From an uncultured Lachnospiraceae bacterium (GTDB taxonomy: Bacteria; Bacillota; Clostridia; Lachnospirales; Lachnospiraceae): a stretch of DNA of 64,000 nucleotides. The position numbers and the translations under genes were made by a program. Within the stretch, counting starts at the first letter, position 1. Each line of letters begins with the position of its first letter. The notes beneath the pieces were generated by a model. That model was not told where the DNA came from. It saw only the letters and a list, made by a program, of their open reading frames with translations, and did no database searches. Location: the NCBI GenBank assembly GCA_947176065.1, contig CAMWPB010000006.1, forward strand, positions 21,634 to 85,633. The letters are read 5' to 3'. Positions 8,505 to 16,495 of the stretch are shown here, piece after piece.

Positions 8505-8981
8505 TTAGCGCGTCGTGGAGGAGGCGCCGGTATTGTTATTGCCGGTTACGTCGTCCACCATGTTTTCCACGCCGGTTGCCGCATCGTCAATAATGTCGGA
8601 GGCCGCGTTTCCGGCGTCTCCGATGGCGTTGCCCACATCATCAGCGATGGAGCCGTCGTCTGCATTGTTTGTGCCTGCGGTAGCGTCGTTTACATTGTCG
8701 TTATCGTTCATGGTGCCGTCTGTATCTGTGCCGTTCACGCCTGTACCGGTGGTGTCTGTGCCTGTGCCGGTTGTGCCATTGGTGCCTGTGCCGGCGTCAT
8801 TGGTGCCCGTAGTGCCCATGCCGGTTCCGTTGTCCGTACCCGTTCCGGCAGTTCCGGTTCCGTTTTGTGTGCCAGTGCCGTTATCCGTGTTTCCGGCTGC
8901 GTTTCTGTTGCCGCAGGCGGTCAGCGCGGCCATACTCAGAACCATGAGAGAGACAAAAAGTAAAGTTTTTATTCTTTTCAT
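8505..8981 (-). CDS. Low-complexity Gly/Thr/Asn-rich lipoprotein
   Basis: 158 residues. The N-terminus is a clear type II signal peptide: Lys/Arg, a hydrophobic run, then lipobox LTAC with Cys near residue 23, so it is predicted to be lipid-anchored on the outer face of the membrane. The remaining chain is nearly all G, T, N, D and A in short irregular repeats such as GTGTDNGTGMGTTGTND, then a slightly more ordered acidic C-terminus with DDVGNAIGDAGNAASDI. No enzyme motif. Such chains behave as flexible spacers; the repeated DNA could change length by slippage. Convergent with fbp. Confidence 0.75.
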   Translation of the reverse strand: MKRIKTLLFVSLMVLSMAALTACGNRNAAGNTDNGTGTQNGTGTAGTGTDNGTGMGTTGTNDAGTGTNGTTGTGTDTTGTGVNGTDTDGTMNDNDNVNDATAGTNNADDGSIADDVGNAIGDAGNAASDIIDDAATGVENMVDDVTGNNNTGASSTTR

Positions 8982-9033
8982 GATTTCACTCCTTTGCTTG
9001 ATTGCTGAATCTTATATACTATAAACAGAATGT

Positions 9034-9063
9034 TTGATAAACTTCCTGTTCTTATGTTATTAT
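9034..9063 (+). promoter_or_regulatory. Probable promoter of hisA
   Basis: TTGATA (9034-9039), 18-bp spacer, TATTAT (9058-9063). It would give a leader of about 110 nt that contains the hairpin element at 9104-9160. Confidence 0.5.
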
Positions 9064-9103
9064 GTCAGATAGAAATGAAAATATGCATTATGGCAATTTA
9101 TTT

Positions 9104-9160
9104 GGCGAGAGCCAGACAACGAGGAAATACGGAGTATTTCCGAGTCTGGTTCTGCGCAGA
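9104..9160 (+). repeat. Hairpin repeat, family II copy A (hisA leader)
   Basis: CCAGAC pairs with GTCTGG around an inner stem GGAAATAC / GTATTTCC with loop GGA, followed by TTCTGCGCAGA. From 9118 it aligns nearly base for base with the repeats at 16583-16623 and 16725-16765, with compensatory differences in the stem. Confidence 0.6.
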
Positions 9161-9180
9161 AAAAAAGAAAAGGAAAAATT

Positions 9181-9960
9181 ATGAAATTTCGACCTTGTAT
9201 TGATATTCATAACGGCAGTGTCAAGCAGATCGTGGGAGGAAGCCTTAAGGATGCGGGAGACAGGGCGCTGGAAAATTTTGTATCCGGGCAGGATGCTGCC
9301 TTTTATGCCGGGCTTTACCGGGAAAAGGGTATAAGCGGGGGACATATCATTCTTTTAAATCCGGCTTCCTCCCCATATTATGAGGAGACGAAGCAGCAGG
9401 CGCTTTTGGCGCTTGGGACATACCCGAAAGGACTGCAGGCAGGCGGAGGCATCACGCCGGAGAACGCGGCTTTTTTTCTGGAGGCAGGGGCAAGTCATGT
9501 GATTGTTACCTCCTATGTCTTTTCCGGGGGACAGATACAGTACGACAGACTTCGGAAGCTTGTAAAGGAAACAGGAAAGGAAAATCTGGTTCTGGATCTG
9601 AGTGTGCGAAGCAGAGAAGGGCGATACTATATTGTGACCGACAGATGGCAGAAATATACATCCGTGGAGCTGACGGAGCAGGTTCTTGATGAGCTTTCCG
9701 AATACTGCGATGAATTTTTGGTTCATGCGGTGGACGTGGAGGGGAAAAGTGCGGGCATTGAGGAGCCTGTGGCAAAGGTTTTGGGAGACTGGGGAAAGAT
9801 TCCGGTTACCTACGCGGGCGGCGTGCACAGCTTTGCGGATCTTGATCAATTAAAAAAGCTGGGGAAGGGAAGAGTGGATGTGACCATCGGGAGCGCACTG
9901 GATCTTTTTGGTGGTCAGATGGCTTTTGAGGACGTGCTCTCATATATGGAAAGGGCTTAA
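9181..9960 (+). CDS. hisA: Eukaryote-type HisA isomerase (HIS6-like)
   Basis: Phosphoribosylformimino-5-aminoimidazole carboxamide ribotide isomerase, fourth step of histidine synthesis; cytosolic (beta/alpha)8 barrel. 259 residues. The sequence follows the fungal/plant HIS6 form rather than ordinary bacterial HisA: FRPCIDIHNGSVKQIVGG at the N-terminus (first catalytic Asp), LQAGGGIT near 80, SHVIVTSYVF near 105, FLVHAVDVEGKSAGI near 178-192 (second catalytic Asp), VTYAGGV near 205 and TIGSALDLFGG near 238. AAAAGGAAAAATT precedes ATG 9181. No other his genes are adjacent. Confidence 0.9.
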   Translation: MKFRPCIDIHNGSVKQIVGGSLKDAGDRALENFVSGQDAAFYAGLYREKGISGGHIILLNPASSPYYEETKQQALLALGTYPKGLQAGGGITPENAAFFLEAGASHVIVTSYVFSGGQIQYDRLRKLVKETGKENLVLDLSVRSREGRYYIVTDRWQKYTSVELTEQVLDELSEYCDEFLVHAVDVEGKSAGIEEPVAKVLGDWGKIPVTYAGGVHSFADLDQLKKLGKGRVDVTIGSALDLFGGQMAFEDVLSYMERA

Positions 9961-9968
9961 AAAGAAAA

Positions 9969-9999
9969 AAACCTGTCGTGCAGACAGGTTTTTCTTCTT
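9969..9999 (+). terminator. hisA terminator
   Basis: AACCTGTC / GACAGGTT stem with 5-base loop followed by TTTCTTCTTC. Confidence 0.85.
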
Positions 10000-10125
10000 C
10001 TCTAATCCGTTACAACAATAGCTGATTCTAAATAACAAAGTCTTACTAGATTATTTTAAGAACATTATATTTAAGAACAGGCACATCGTGATACTGATTA
10101 TCGATGTCATAAGAAGCGTCAGCTC

Positions 10126-10326
10126 CTATAACTTTGTTACGTTTACGGCCTGAGGTCCCTTTTCGCCGTTAACTACTTCATACTCAACCTCAGCGCCCTC
10201 TTCGAGAGACTTGAAGCCTTCCATGTTGAGTCCGGAGTAGTGAACGAATACGTCGTTGCCCTGCTCGTCAGAGATGAAACCGTAGCCCTTCTGGTTGTTA
10301 AACCACTTTACTGTACCTTTGTTCAT
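10126..10326 (-). CDS. Cold-shock protein (CspA family)
   Basis: 66-residue single OB-fold RNA chaperone. RNP1 (KGYGFI near residue 15) and RNP2 (VFVHYSGL near 27) are both intact, with [11 protein letters not shown] and the ending [10 protein letters not shown] typical of the family. The start is ATG at 10326 with GGAGGT on the minus strand at 7-base spacing; a longer frame to 10341 has no ribosome site. The promoter at 10377-10405 implies a leader of roughly 45 nt, shorter than the long thermosensing leader of E. coli cspA. Confidence 0.95.
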   Translation of the reverse strand: MNKGTVKWFNNQKGYGFISDEQGNDVFVHYSGLNMEGFKSLEEGAEVEYEVVNGEKGPQAVNVTKL

Positions 10327-10376
10327 TGTAAATACCTCCACAAATGATAAAAATTACGTTGATTGACAACACCCAT

Positions 10377-10405
10377 AGGATAGCACAAATCTTATAAAAT
10401 GTAAA
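10377..10405 (-). promoter_or_regulatory. Sigma-A promoter of the cold-shock gene
   Basis: Minus strand TTTACA, 17-bp spacer, TATCCT (plus strand AGGATA 10377-10382, TGTAAA 10400-10405). Confidence 0.7.
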
Positions 10406-10439
10406 GCATTGTTTTTCGCTTTTTCCGTTTATTTGCATA

Positions 10440-13400
10440 CTACAGTATATTGTCCAGAGTCTGAAATAACACCTGCACGTCAATGGGCTTGGCTATATGG
10501 GCGTTCATGCCGCTTTTAAGCGCTTCCTCCCGATCCTCGGTAAAAGCGTTGGCGGTCATGGCGATAATCGGAATGGAAGCCAGCTCGCGGCTTTCCAGCT
10601 TTCGGATGCGCCTGGTCGCCTCATAGCCGTCCATCACAGGCATCTGGATATCCATCAGTATTGCCTGGTAGTAACCGGGCTCTGATTTTTTCAACATTTC
10701 AAAGGCGATCTGGCCGTTATCCGCCACGTCCACGCTAAAGCCCGCATTGCCCAGAATCGCCACGGCGAGTTCCTGATTCATCTCCACATCCTCCGCCAGC
10801 AGAATCCGTCCGGTGTGACGGGGCTTAACTTCATCCCCGGCAGCTTCTGCTTCCTGGGACTTGGGCTGTAATACGGACTGAAGACAGGCATTTAATTCCG
10901 ATAAGAACAACGGTTTGTTGCAGAAAGCCGTAACGCCGGCCTCCTTTGCCTCCGCTTCGATATCCGACCAGTCATAGGCGGTCAGAATGATAACGGGTAC
11001 ATTTCCGCCGGTTTCCTTTCGGATTCTTCGGGTCACCTCGACGCCGTTCATGTCAGGAAGCAGCCAGTCCACAATATATACGGAGTAGCTTGTGCCCCGC
11101 ATGACGGCCTGGTGGCTGCGAAGTACCGCCTCTTTGCCGGACAGCGTCCATTCGGCCTGCATACCGAGCTGTCCCAGCATATAGGAAACGCTGTCGCACG
11201 TGTTGAAATCGTCGTCCACCACCAGAGCTTTGCAGTCTTTTAATTCCGGCAGGATAACCGGCTCTTTGCTTTCCTCGTGCAGACGGAAAGTGAAGGAGAC
11301 TGTAAATTCGGTTCCGACGCCCAGCTCACTTGTAACGGAAATGGAGCCGTTCATCATATCTACGATATTTTTTGTGATGGCCATGCCAAGCCCGGTTCCC
11401 TGGATTTTGCTGATGGTGCTGTTGCGTTCCCGCTCAAAGGGCTCGAAAATGCGGGCGACAAACTCCGGGCTCATGCCGATGCCGGTGTCCTTGATGGTAA
11501 AGATATAGTTGGCATATCCGGCGGGCGCACCCGGCTTTTCCGTAATGCGCATGCTGACATTGCCGCCGGCTCCGGTATATTTTACGGCGTTGCTTAACAG
11601 GTTTAAAAGTACCTGATTGAGACGGAGTTTATCACAGTAAATGGATTCGTCCACAACATCCACCGTATCAATGTGCAGCTCAAGCTGCTTTGCGTGGATA
11701 TCCGCCTGTAAAATATTGCGCAGGCCATGCAGAATTTCGGGAAGGCTGCAGAGCTTTTCCTCCAGATGGATCTTCCCGCTTTCGATATGGCTCATATCCA
11801 GTATGTCGTTGATCAGACTCAGCAGATGATTGCCCGAGGTCTGTATTTTTTTCAGATATTCCGCAACAAGCTCCGACTGGTCGATATGCGTGATGGCCAG
11901 ATTCGTAAAGCCCACAATGGCATTCATCGGGGTGCGGATATCGTGGGACATGTTCGATAAAAATACGCTTTTGGCCTTGCTGGCCCGGTTGGCCTGGGAG
12001 AGAGCGGCTTCAAGCAGCGTGTTCTGCTCCATCTCCCGACGGATTTCCGCGTCCACGCTCCGAAAGCCCAGAACGATTCCGCGGCTTCCGTCCTCTGCGC
12101 CGGCGCTCACGGCCTTCATCTGGAAATAGATAATCTGACCGTCCTGCTGCTTGCGGTAATTTACCGAGTATACCTGTTTCGCACGCAGCTCCTCGTTCAG
12201 CGTGTCCAGAGAAACGGCGTGCCGCAGCGTTTCCTTGTCCTCTTCGTATACCAGCTCCTCTATGTACTGCGCCATGCTTTCCTGCAGTGAAATTTTATTT
12301 TCAAATATATTGTCAAGCTCGCGTCTGCCGGTACGGACCGGAATCAGTATGCCCGTGTCCGCATCTACGAAGCATACGAGCGTGAAGTCGAGACTCAAAG
12401 CCTGCACCAGCTCCATCTGCCGCCGCTCGTTTTTCTTCTCCTGCAATTTCTGTTCGGTGACGTCCAAAAGGAAGCGCTGGCAGAAGAGCTCGCCGTTCTC
12501 CTCGTAGAGCTTGATGTTTCCCATAACGTGGAGAATTTCTCCGTCTTTATGCTGTACGCGGTACTCCACATTGACGGTATCCCCCGCTTTTTTCAGCTTT
12601 CTGATGCTGTCGCGCAGATGAGCCCTGTCCTCCTCCATCACGGAAGCGGCAATCAGGTTAAAGCCTTCCGCAGTCATCTCGTCCAGCGTTTCATAGCCGA
12701 GAATTTTGAGGGCGGCCCGGTTTATGTTCAGAATGCGCGAATCTTTCAGACTGTGATTCATTACGCCGCAGTCGATGGTGGCAAGGATGGTCTCTAAGGT
12801 CTTGTTCTTCTTGATGATTTCCTGCTCGTAGGCGCGCTCCTGCGTCACATCGACGCCAACGCCGACGGTGCCCATTACGGTGCCGTCACAGTTATATAAG
12901 GGGGACTTGTATGTCATCAGGGTTCTGGTTTCGTCCCCGGCTTTTATGGTCTCCTCGGATACAAGGGTCTGCCTTGTGCTCATAACCCGATGTTCCGATT
13001 CAATGCAGGCGGGATCGTCCTCCTCCACGTCCCAGATATAGGCGTGACGGCGGCCTTCCACCTGCTGTCTGGTTTTGTTGACGGCCTCACAGAAGCTGTT
13101 GTTTACTTTTTCGTGGACACCGTCCTTGTCCTTATACCAGACCAGATTGGGAACGTTGTTGATTGTAGCTTCGAGGAAGTGGCTGGTTTCCCAGAAATCC
13201 CTGCGCATCTTAAGAGTCTGCTGCCATCTCAGGAAACGGAAGCGGAGCTCCTCGTCAGTCATGGGCATAATCCAGATATCCGTGATATCCTTTAATGCCG
13301 GATCAGCGCAAAGAAGCTGCATCTGCCGTTTGTCCGCAAGCAAAATAATCTGTGCGTCTTCGCGGCGGTTTGGCAGGAAGATCTGAAGCGCGGACTGCAC

Positions 13401-13577
13401 GTCTGTATGGGACAGGTCGGCTATGATTACGTCCGCTTTTTGGGACAAAGAAGCCTCTGCCTCATCGCTTTCAGAAAAAATATGGGTAAAATGATCAAGA
13501 GAAGGCATCTTTTTTATCACGTCCATGGCGTGGCTTGGATGCCCTGTGAAATAAATATGGAGACTACAAGTATACAT
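10440..13577 (-). CDS. Cytosolic hybrid histidine kinase (pseudo-REC, PAS repeats, HisKA-HATPase, two REC)
   Basis: 1045 residues with no membrane segment, so a soluble sensor. Order: N-terminal receiver-like fold (ADVIIADLSHTD) without clear acidic pocket, residues 1-120; three PAS-like domains (about 140-250, 265-380, 395-520), the first with NLVWYKDKDGV; HisKA box FLSNMSHDIRTPMNAIV with phospho-His near 542; N box LLNLLSNAVKYT; G1 DTGIGMS; G2 GTGLGMAI. Then two receiver domains with phospho-Asp in VDWLLPDMNG (near 835) and MDIQMPVMDG (near 975). It lacks an Hpt domain, and a stand-alone Hpt protein lies at 14813-15184. Ligand unknown. Leftward transcription from a promoter at 13619-13647. 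Confidence 0.93.
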   Translation of the reverse strand: MYTCSLHIYFTGHPSHAMDVIKKMPSLDHFTHIFSESDEAEASLSQKADVIIADLSHTDVQSALQIFLPNRREDAQIILLADKRQMQLLCADPALKDITDIWIMPMTDEELRFRFLRWQQTLKMRRDFWETSHFLEATINNVPNLVWYKDKDGVHEKVNNSFCEAVNKTRQQVEGRRHAYIWDVEEDDPACIESEHRVMSTRQTLVSEETIKAGDETRTLMTYKSPLYNCDGTVMGTVGVGVDVTQERAYEQEIIKKNKTLETILATIDCGVMNHSLKDSRILNINRAALKILGYETLDEMTAEGFNLIAASVMEEDRAHLRDSIRKLKKAGDTVNVEYRVQHKDGEILHVMGNIKLYEENGELFCQRFLLDVTEQKLQEKKNERRQMELVQALSLDFTLVCFVDADTGILIPVRTGRRELDNIFENKISLQESMAQYIEELVYEEDKETLRHAVSLDTLNEELRAKQVYSVNYRKQQDGQIIYFQMKAVSAGAEDGSRGIVLGFRSVDAEIRREMEQNTLLEAALSQANRASKAKSVFLSNMSHDIRTPMNAIVGFTNLAITHIDQSELVAEYLKKIQTSGNHLLSLINDILDMSHIESGKIHLEEKLCSLPEILHGLRNILQADIHAKQLELHIDTVDVVDESIYCDKLRLNQVLLNLLSNAVKYTGAGGNVSMRITEKPGAPAGYANYIFTIKDTGIGMSPEFVARIFEPFERERNSTISKIQGTGLGMAITKNIVDMMNGSISVTSELGVGTEFTVSFTFRLHEESKEPVILPELKDCKALVVDDDFNTCDSVSYMLGQLGMQAEWTLSGKEAVLRSHQAVMRGTSYSVYIVDWLLPDMNGVEVTRRIRKETGGNVPVIILTAYDWSDIEAEAKEAGVTAFCNKPLFLSELNACLQSVLQPKSQEAEAAGDEVKPRHTGRILLAEDVEMNQELAVAILGNAGFSVDVADNGQIAFEMLKKSEPGYYQAILMDIQMPVMDGYEATRRIRKLESRELASIPIIAMTANAFTEDREEALKSGMNAHIAKPIDVQVLFQTLDNIL

Positions 13578-13618
13578 ATCTGTTTCCCTCTGCCCATGTG
13601 ATTTTTTTTGTTATACTT

Positions 13619-13647
13619 ATTCTAACAAGCCTGCAAATTTGTGTCAA
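13619..13647 (-). promoter_or_regulatory. Sigma-A promoter of the hybrid kinase
   Basis: Minus strand TTGACA, 17-bp spacer, TAGAAT (plus strand ATTCTA 13619-13624, TGTCAA 13642-13647). Confidence 0.75.
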
Positions 13648-13696
13648 TATGGGAAAGGTTTTGCAGAAAATTTCGTATATGCGAAAAAGGCTGTTT

Positions 13697-13984
13697 CTAG
13701 GAGCCCAGGCGCTCAAAAATCAGGTCATAGCCGTCGTTTCCGTAATTCAGGGAACGGTTTACACGGCTGATGGTGGCAGTTGACGCGCCGGTTTTTTCCG
13801 CGATTTCAAGATATGTCCTGTGCTGCTTCAGCATGGACGCAACCTCGAAACGCTGGGAAAGGGACAAAAGCTCATTGACGGTACAGAGATCCTCAAAGAA
13901 ATCATAGCATTCCTCCTGCGTCTGCAGACAGAGGACAGCCTGAAACAGATGGTCAACGGCATCGGTTTTGAGTTTTTTGTTCAT
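13697..13984 (-). CDS. TrpR-like regulator, YerC/YecD family
   Basis: 95 residues. The TrpR/YerC fold is visible: helical N-terminus (DHLFQAVLCLQTQEECYDFFEDLCT), then the helix-turn-helix SQRFEVASMLKQHRTYLEIAEKTGASTATISRVNRSL given here in parts: SQRFEVASMLKQ, YLEIAEKTGASTATIS, RVNRSLNYG. Family members resemble the Trp repressor but their ligand in Firmicutes is not established. Start ATG 13984 with GGAGGAAT; the longer frame to 14023 lacks a ribosome site. Own promoter at 14053-14081, leftward, ahead of the hybrid kinase but with a separate promoter for that gene. Confidence 0.9.
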   Translation of the reverse strand: MNKKLKTDAVDHLFQAVLCLQTQEECYDFFEDLCTVNELLSLSQRFEVASMLKQHRTYLEIAEKTGASTATISRVNRSLNYGNDGYDLIFERLGS

Positions 13985-14052
13985 AATTCCTCCATTCCGT
14001 ATCTGAAAGCGCCGCGCTTTCATACGTTAAAACTTTACAATCTTTATGTAAG

Positions 14053-14081
14053 AATATACCACAGGGACTCTTTTTTGTAAA
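14053..14081 (-). promoter_or_regulatory. Promoter of the yerC-like gene
   Basis: Minus strand TTTACA, 17-bp spacer, TATATT (plus strand AATATA 14053-14058, TGTAAA 14076-14081). Confidence 0.65.
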
Positions 14082-14113
14082 CCGTCCGTATGCTTTTGAA
14101 CGAGATAAAATAC

Positions 14114-14142
14114 TTGTCATGATCCTGTGAAAAATATATAAT
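14114..14142 (+). promoter_or_regulatory. Promoter of the DUF1836-Hpt operon
   Basis: TTGTCA (14114-14119), 17-bp spacer, TATAAT (14137-14142), divergent from the yerC promoter. Confidence 0.75.
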
Positions 14143-14172
14143 AAGAATCAAAGAACGGCGGAAGGTGCGAAG

Positions 14173-14811
14173 ATGACGATCAATATAGAGGATTTGTTAA
14201 ACAGCATTCAGGGAAGTCTGGACAGGATCGAATATATCAGGGCGGAGGATATTCCCGATATTGATCTCTATATGGATCAGGTGACAACGTTTATGGAATC
14301 CCATCTGAGAAATACGACAAGAGATCCAGCTTCCGATAAAATTCTGACAAAGACAATGATCAATAATTATGCCAAGAACGACCTACTCCCGCCGCCGTTA
14401 AAGAAAAAATACTCAAAGGATCATGTGCTTCTTCTGATCTTTATCTACTATTATAAGGGGATATTATCAATCAGCGATATTCAGGAGCTTTTAGAGCCGA
14501 TTAAGAGCCGTTTTTTCCAGAATGGAGAGGTGTATGATCTTTCCCGCGTTTATGAGGAAGTCTTCGGGCTGGAGCGGGAGCAGAAGGATGTTTTAAAGGC
14601 AGATGTGGAGGAGAAGTTTCGGATTGCCCAGAATACTTTTGAGGATGCGCCTGCAGAGGACCAGGGCTTTTTAAAAATTTTCTCCTTTATCTGCATGTTA
14701 AGCTTCGACGTTTATGTCAAAAGGCTGCTGATCGAAAAGATGATCGACGGTATTACGGACAGACGCGGCGCTGATAAAAGAAAAAAGGGTAAAGGCCAGG
14801 AGGAAGAGTAA
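14173..14811 (+). CDS. DUF1836 family protein
   Basis: 212 residues, soluble. The core TKTMINNYAKNDLLPPP followed by YSKDHVLLLIFIYYYKGIL and SISDIQELL matches the DUF1836 family, which resembles a winged/MerR-like DNA-binding region and is common in Clostridia; molecular role not established. Acidic middle, and a basic tail (RRGADKRKKGKG). GGAAGGTGCGAAG precedes ATG 14173. It is translationally adjacent to the Hpt gene (1 bp between stop and next ATG, whose ribosome site lies in the DUF1836 tail), so the two are co-expressed and probably linked in function. Confidence 0.8.
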   Translation: MTINIEDLLNSIQGSLDRIEYIRAEDIPDIDLYMDQVTTFMESHLRNTTRDPASDKILTKTMINNYAKNDLLPPPLKKKYSKDHVLLLIFIYYYKGILSISDIQELLEPIKSRFFQNGEVYDLSRVYEEVFGLEREQKDVLKADVEEKFRIAQNTFEDAPAEDQGFLKIFSFICMLSFDVYVKRLLIEKMIDGITDRRGADKRKKGKGQEEE

Positions 14812-14812
14812 A

Positions 14813-15184
14813 ATGGGAATGATTCAGTCGTTTGAGGATCTGACAATCAAAGGATTTGATGTGAAGGAAGGCATCAGGCTGTGTGGGGATGATGAAGAAA
14901 TTTACATGGAAGTGCTCTGGGCAGCGATGGAGGAGGGAAAGGAGAAAATCCCCCTGATTCGGAGCATCTACGAAAAGAAAGATTACGAGCGCTACCGCAT
15001 TGAGGTGCACGGGCTGAAAAATGCCATGCGTTCCATTGGAGCCACCTATCTTTCACAGCTTGCCGGGGAACAGGAGACGGCGGTGAAGGAGGAGAATTAT
15101 TCGGTGATGGAAGTGGGCGTGGAGGAGATGCTGACGCAGTACCAGTTTGTGGTGGATGCCCTGAAGGAGCTTTTGGGAGAATAG
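14813..15184 (+). CDS. Stand-alone histidine phosphotransfer (Hpt) protein
   Basis: 123 residues, all-helical. The Hpt signature HGLKNAMRSIGA places the phospho-accepting His at about residue 66, with the canonical following Lys and Gly; preceding EVLWAAMEEGKEKIPLI and following LSQLAGEQETAVKEEN build the expected helix bundle. Hpt proteins carry phosphate between a receiver and a downstream regulator. The nearby hybrid kinase (10440-13577) has two receivers and no Hpt of its own, so this is the obvious partner. No response regulator is encoded next to it. Ends at an inverted-repeat terminator. Confidence 0.88.
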   Translation: MGMIQSFEDLTIKGFDVKEGIRLCGDDEEIYMEVLWAAMEEGKEKIPLIRSIYEKKDYERYRIEVHGLKNAMRSIGATYLSQLAGEQETAVKEENYSVMEVGVEEMLTQYQFVVDALKELLGE

Positions 15185-15201
15185 ATTGGTTTACATAATG
15201 T

Positions 15202-15233
15202 AACAACGCCCGGCGCATCAGCCGGGCGTTGTT
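15202..15233. terminator. Bidirectional terminator between Hpt and substrate-binding-protein genes
   Basis: Perfect 13-bp stem AACAACGCCCGGC / GCCGGGCGTTGTT with a 6-base loop; U-tract short on either strand. Confidence 0.75.
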
Positions 15234-15238
15234 CATGG

Positions 15239-16252
15239 TTAATTCAAAACTTTCTTGGCAAAGGTAGTGTCTACCAGATCTTCGTAAGGTACCCGTCCGT
15301 CCAGTTCTCCGGCCTCCTCCAGAATGTTTTCTAAAAGGGTGAAGCTGTCTTCCGAAAAAACAAGGTCTGACTTCCATGTGTCCTGCGCGGCATATCTGGC
15401 CACGATGGTCTCTATGGTGGAAAGCTCCGTTTCCGCGAACTGAGGCGCGATTACTTTGGCGATTTCCGCAGGAGTGTGGGTCTGTACATAGTCCATGCCC
15501 TTTTGCAGGGCGCGTGTGAAGGATTCGATCACAGCGGGGTTTTTCTCGATATAGCTCTTTCTGGCGGAGAAGGCGGTGTAGGGAACATAGCCGGAATCTT
15601 CTCCGAGGGAGGCAACTACATAGCCGTCGCCCTTTGTTTCCAGAGAGGTGGCGTGGGGTTCGAATTCAACCGAAAAATCTCCCTGCCCGCCGGAAAAAGC
15701 GGCTGCAGTGGAACCGAAGTCGATGCTCTGGTCGATAGAAAGGTCGTTTGCGGGATCGATATTGTTCTTCTTTAAAATGTACTCGAATACCATTTCGGGC
15801 ATACCGCCTGCCCGGCCGCCCAGCACATCCTTACCGATTATCATGTCCCAGGTGAAGTTTTCGATGGGTTCCCGGGATACCAGAAAATTGCCGGCACGCT
15901 GGGTGAGCTGCGCGAAGTTCACCGCGTAGTCGGATGCGCCTTCCTTGTAGGTGTAGATTGTGCTTTCGCTTCCCATAAAGCCGATATCGGCCTCTCCTGT
16001 TAAGAGCGCGGTCATCGTTTTGTCGGCGCCGAAGCCTGTAATCAGGGTTAAGTCGATGCCCTCGTCGGCAAAATACCCTTCCTCGATCGCCACATACATG
16101 GGCGCGTAGAAAATAGAGTGGGCTACTTCGTTCAATACAACGGATGTTTTGCCGGAAGAAGCGGGAGCGCTTTCGACGGGCTTGCTTCCGCAGCCCCAGA
16201 GGACGCCCATAAGCAGAAGCGCCGCCAATAATATGCTGCCTGTTTTTTTCAT
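15239..16252 (-). CDS. ABC-transporter substrate-binding lipoprotein, SsuA/THI5-like
   Basis: 337 residues. Type II signal peptide with lipobox LWGC near residue 20. The body follows the NMT1/SsuA/ThiY fold: VVLNEVAHSIFYAPMYVAIEEGY, FADEGIDLTLITGFG, then LLTGEADIGFMGSESTIY. These bind aliphatic sulfonates, nitrate-like anions, riboflavin or thiamine-pyrimidine precursors; specificity cannot be read from sequence. Start ATG 16252 has GGAGGAAC; an upstream in-frame ATG at 16285 has none. No permease or ATPase gene is adjacent, so it is an orphan component that must pair with a distant transporter. Confidence 0.85.
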   Translation of the reverse strand: MKKTGSILLAALLLMGVLWGCGSKPVESAPASSGKTSVVLNEVAHSIFYAPMYVAIEEGYFADEGIDLTLITGFGADKTMTALLTGEADIGFMGSESTIYTYKEGASDYAVNFAQLTQRAGNFLVSREPIENFTWDMIIGKDVLGGRAGGMPEMVFEYILKKNNIDPANDLSIDQSIDFGSTAAAFSGGQGDFSVEFEPHATSLETKGDGYVVASLGEDSGYVPYTAFSARKSYIEKNPAVIESFTRALQKGMDYVQTHTPAEIAKVIAPQFAETELSTIETIVARYAAQDTWKSDLVFSEDSFTLLENILEEAGELDGRVPYEDLVDTTFAKKVLN

Positions 16253-16356
16253 GTTCCTCCTCGGATTGCCGCCTCTTACGGGCAATCCATAAAAGACATT
16301 TTACTATAGTTTATGCGGAAGAGAAAAAAGTGCTTTTCTTTTTGGGGATAAAATGG

Positions 16357-16362
16357 TATACT
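16357..16362 (+). promoter_or_regulatory. Extended -10 element of the tRNA-Gly gene
   Basis: TGGTATACT gives an extended -10 (TATACT 16357-16362) 17 bp ahead of the tRNA; no good -35. Confidence 0.5.
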
Positions 16363-16379
16363 ATTAAAGTCGTAAGTTT

Positions 16380-16450
16380 GCAGGCGTAGTTCATCGGTAG
16401 AATACAAGCTTCCCAAGCTTGGGAGGGGGGTTCGATTCCCCTCGCCTGCT
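16380..16450 (+). tRNA. tRNA-Gly (anticodon CCC)
   Basis: Cloverleaf read directly: acceptor GCAGGCG (16380-16386) pairs with CGCCTGC (16443-16449), discriminator T; D arm GTTCATCGGTAGAAT; anticodon stem CAAGC / GCTTG with loop TTCCCAA giving anticodon CCC; T arm GAGGGGGGTTCGATTCCCCTC. 71 nt, CCA not encoded. A typical short tRNA-Gly reading GGG codons. Followed by a strong terminator. Confidence 0.95.
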
Positions 16451-16460
16451 CTCAGCAGTA

Positions 16461-16495
16461 TAGTTGTAAAGCCCCCGCTTTACAGCTATTTTTTT
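16461..16495 (+). terminator. tRNA-Gly terminator
   Basis: TAGTTGTAAAGC / GCTTTACAGCTA stem with CCCC loop and a run of seven T residues. Confidence 0.9.
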
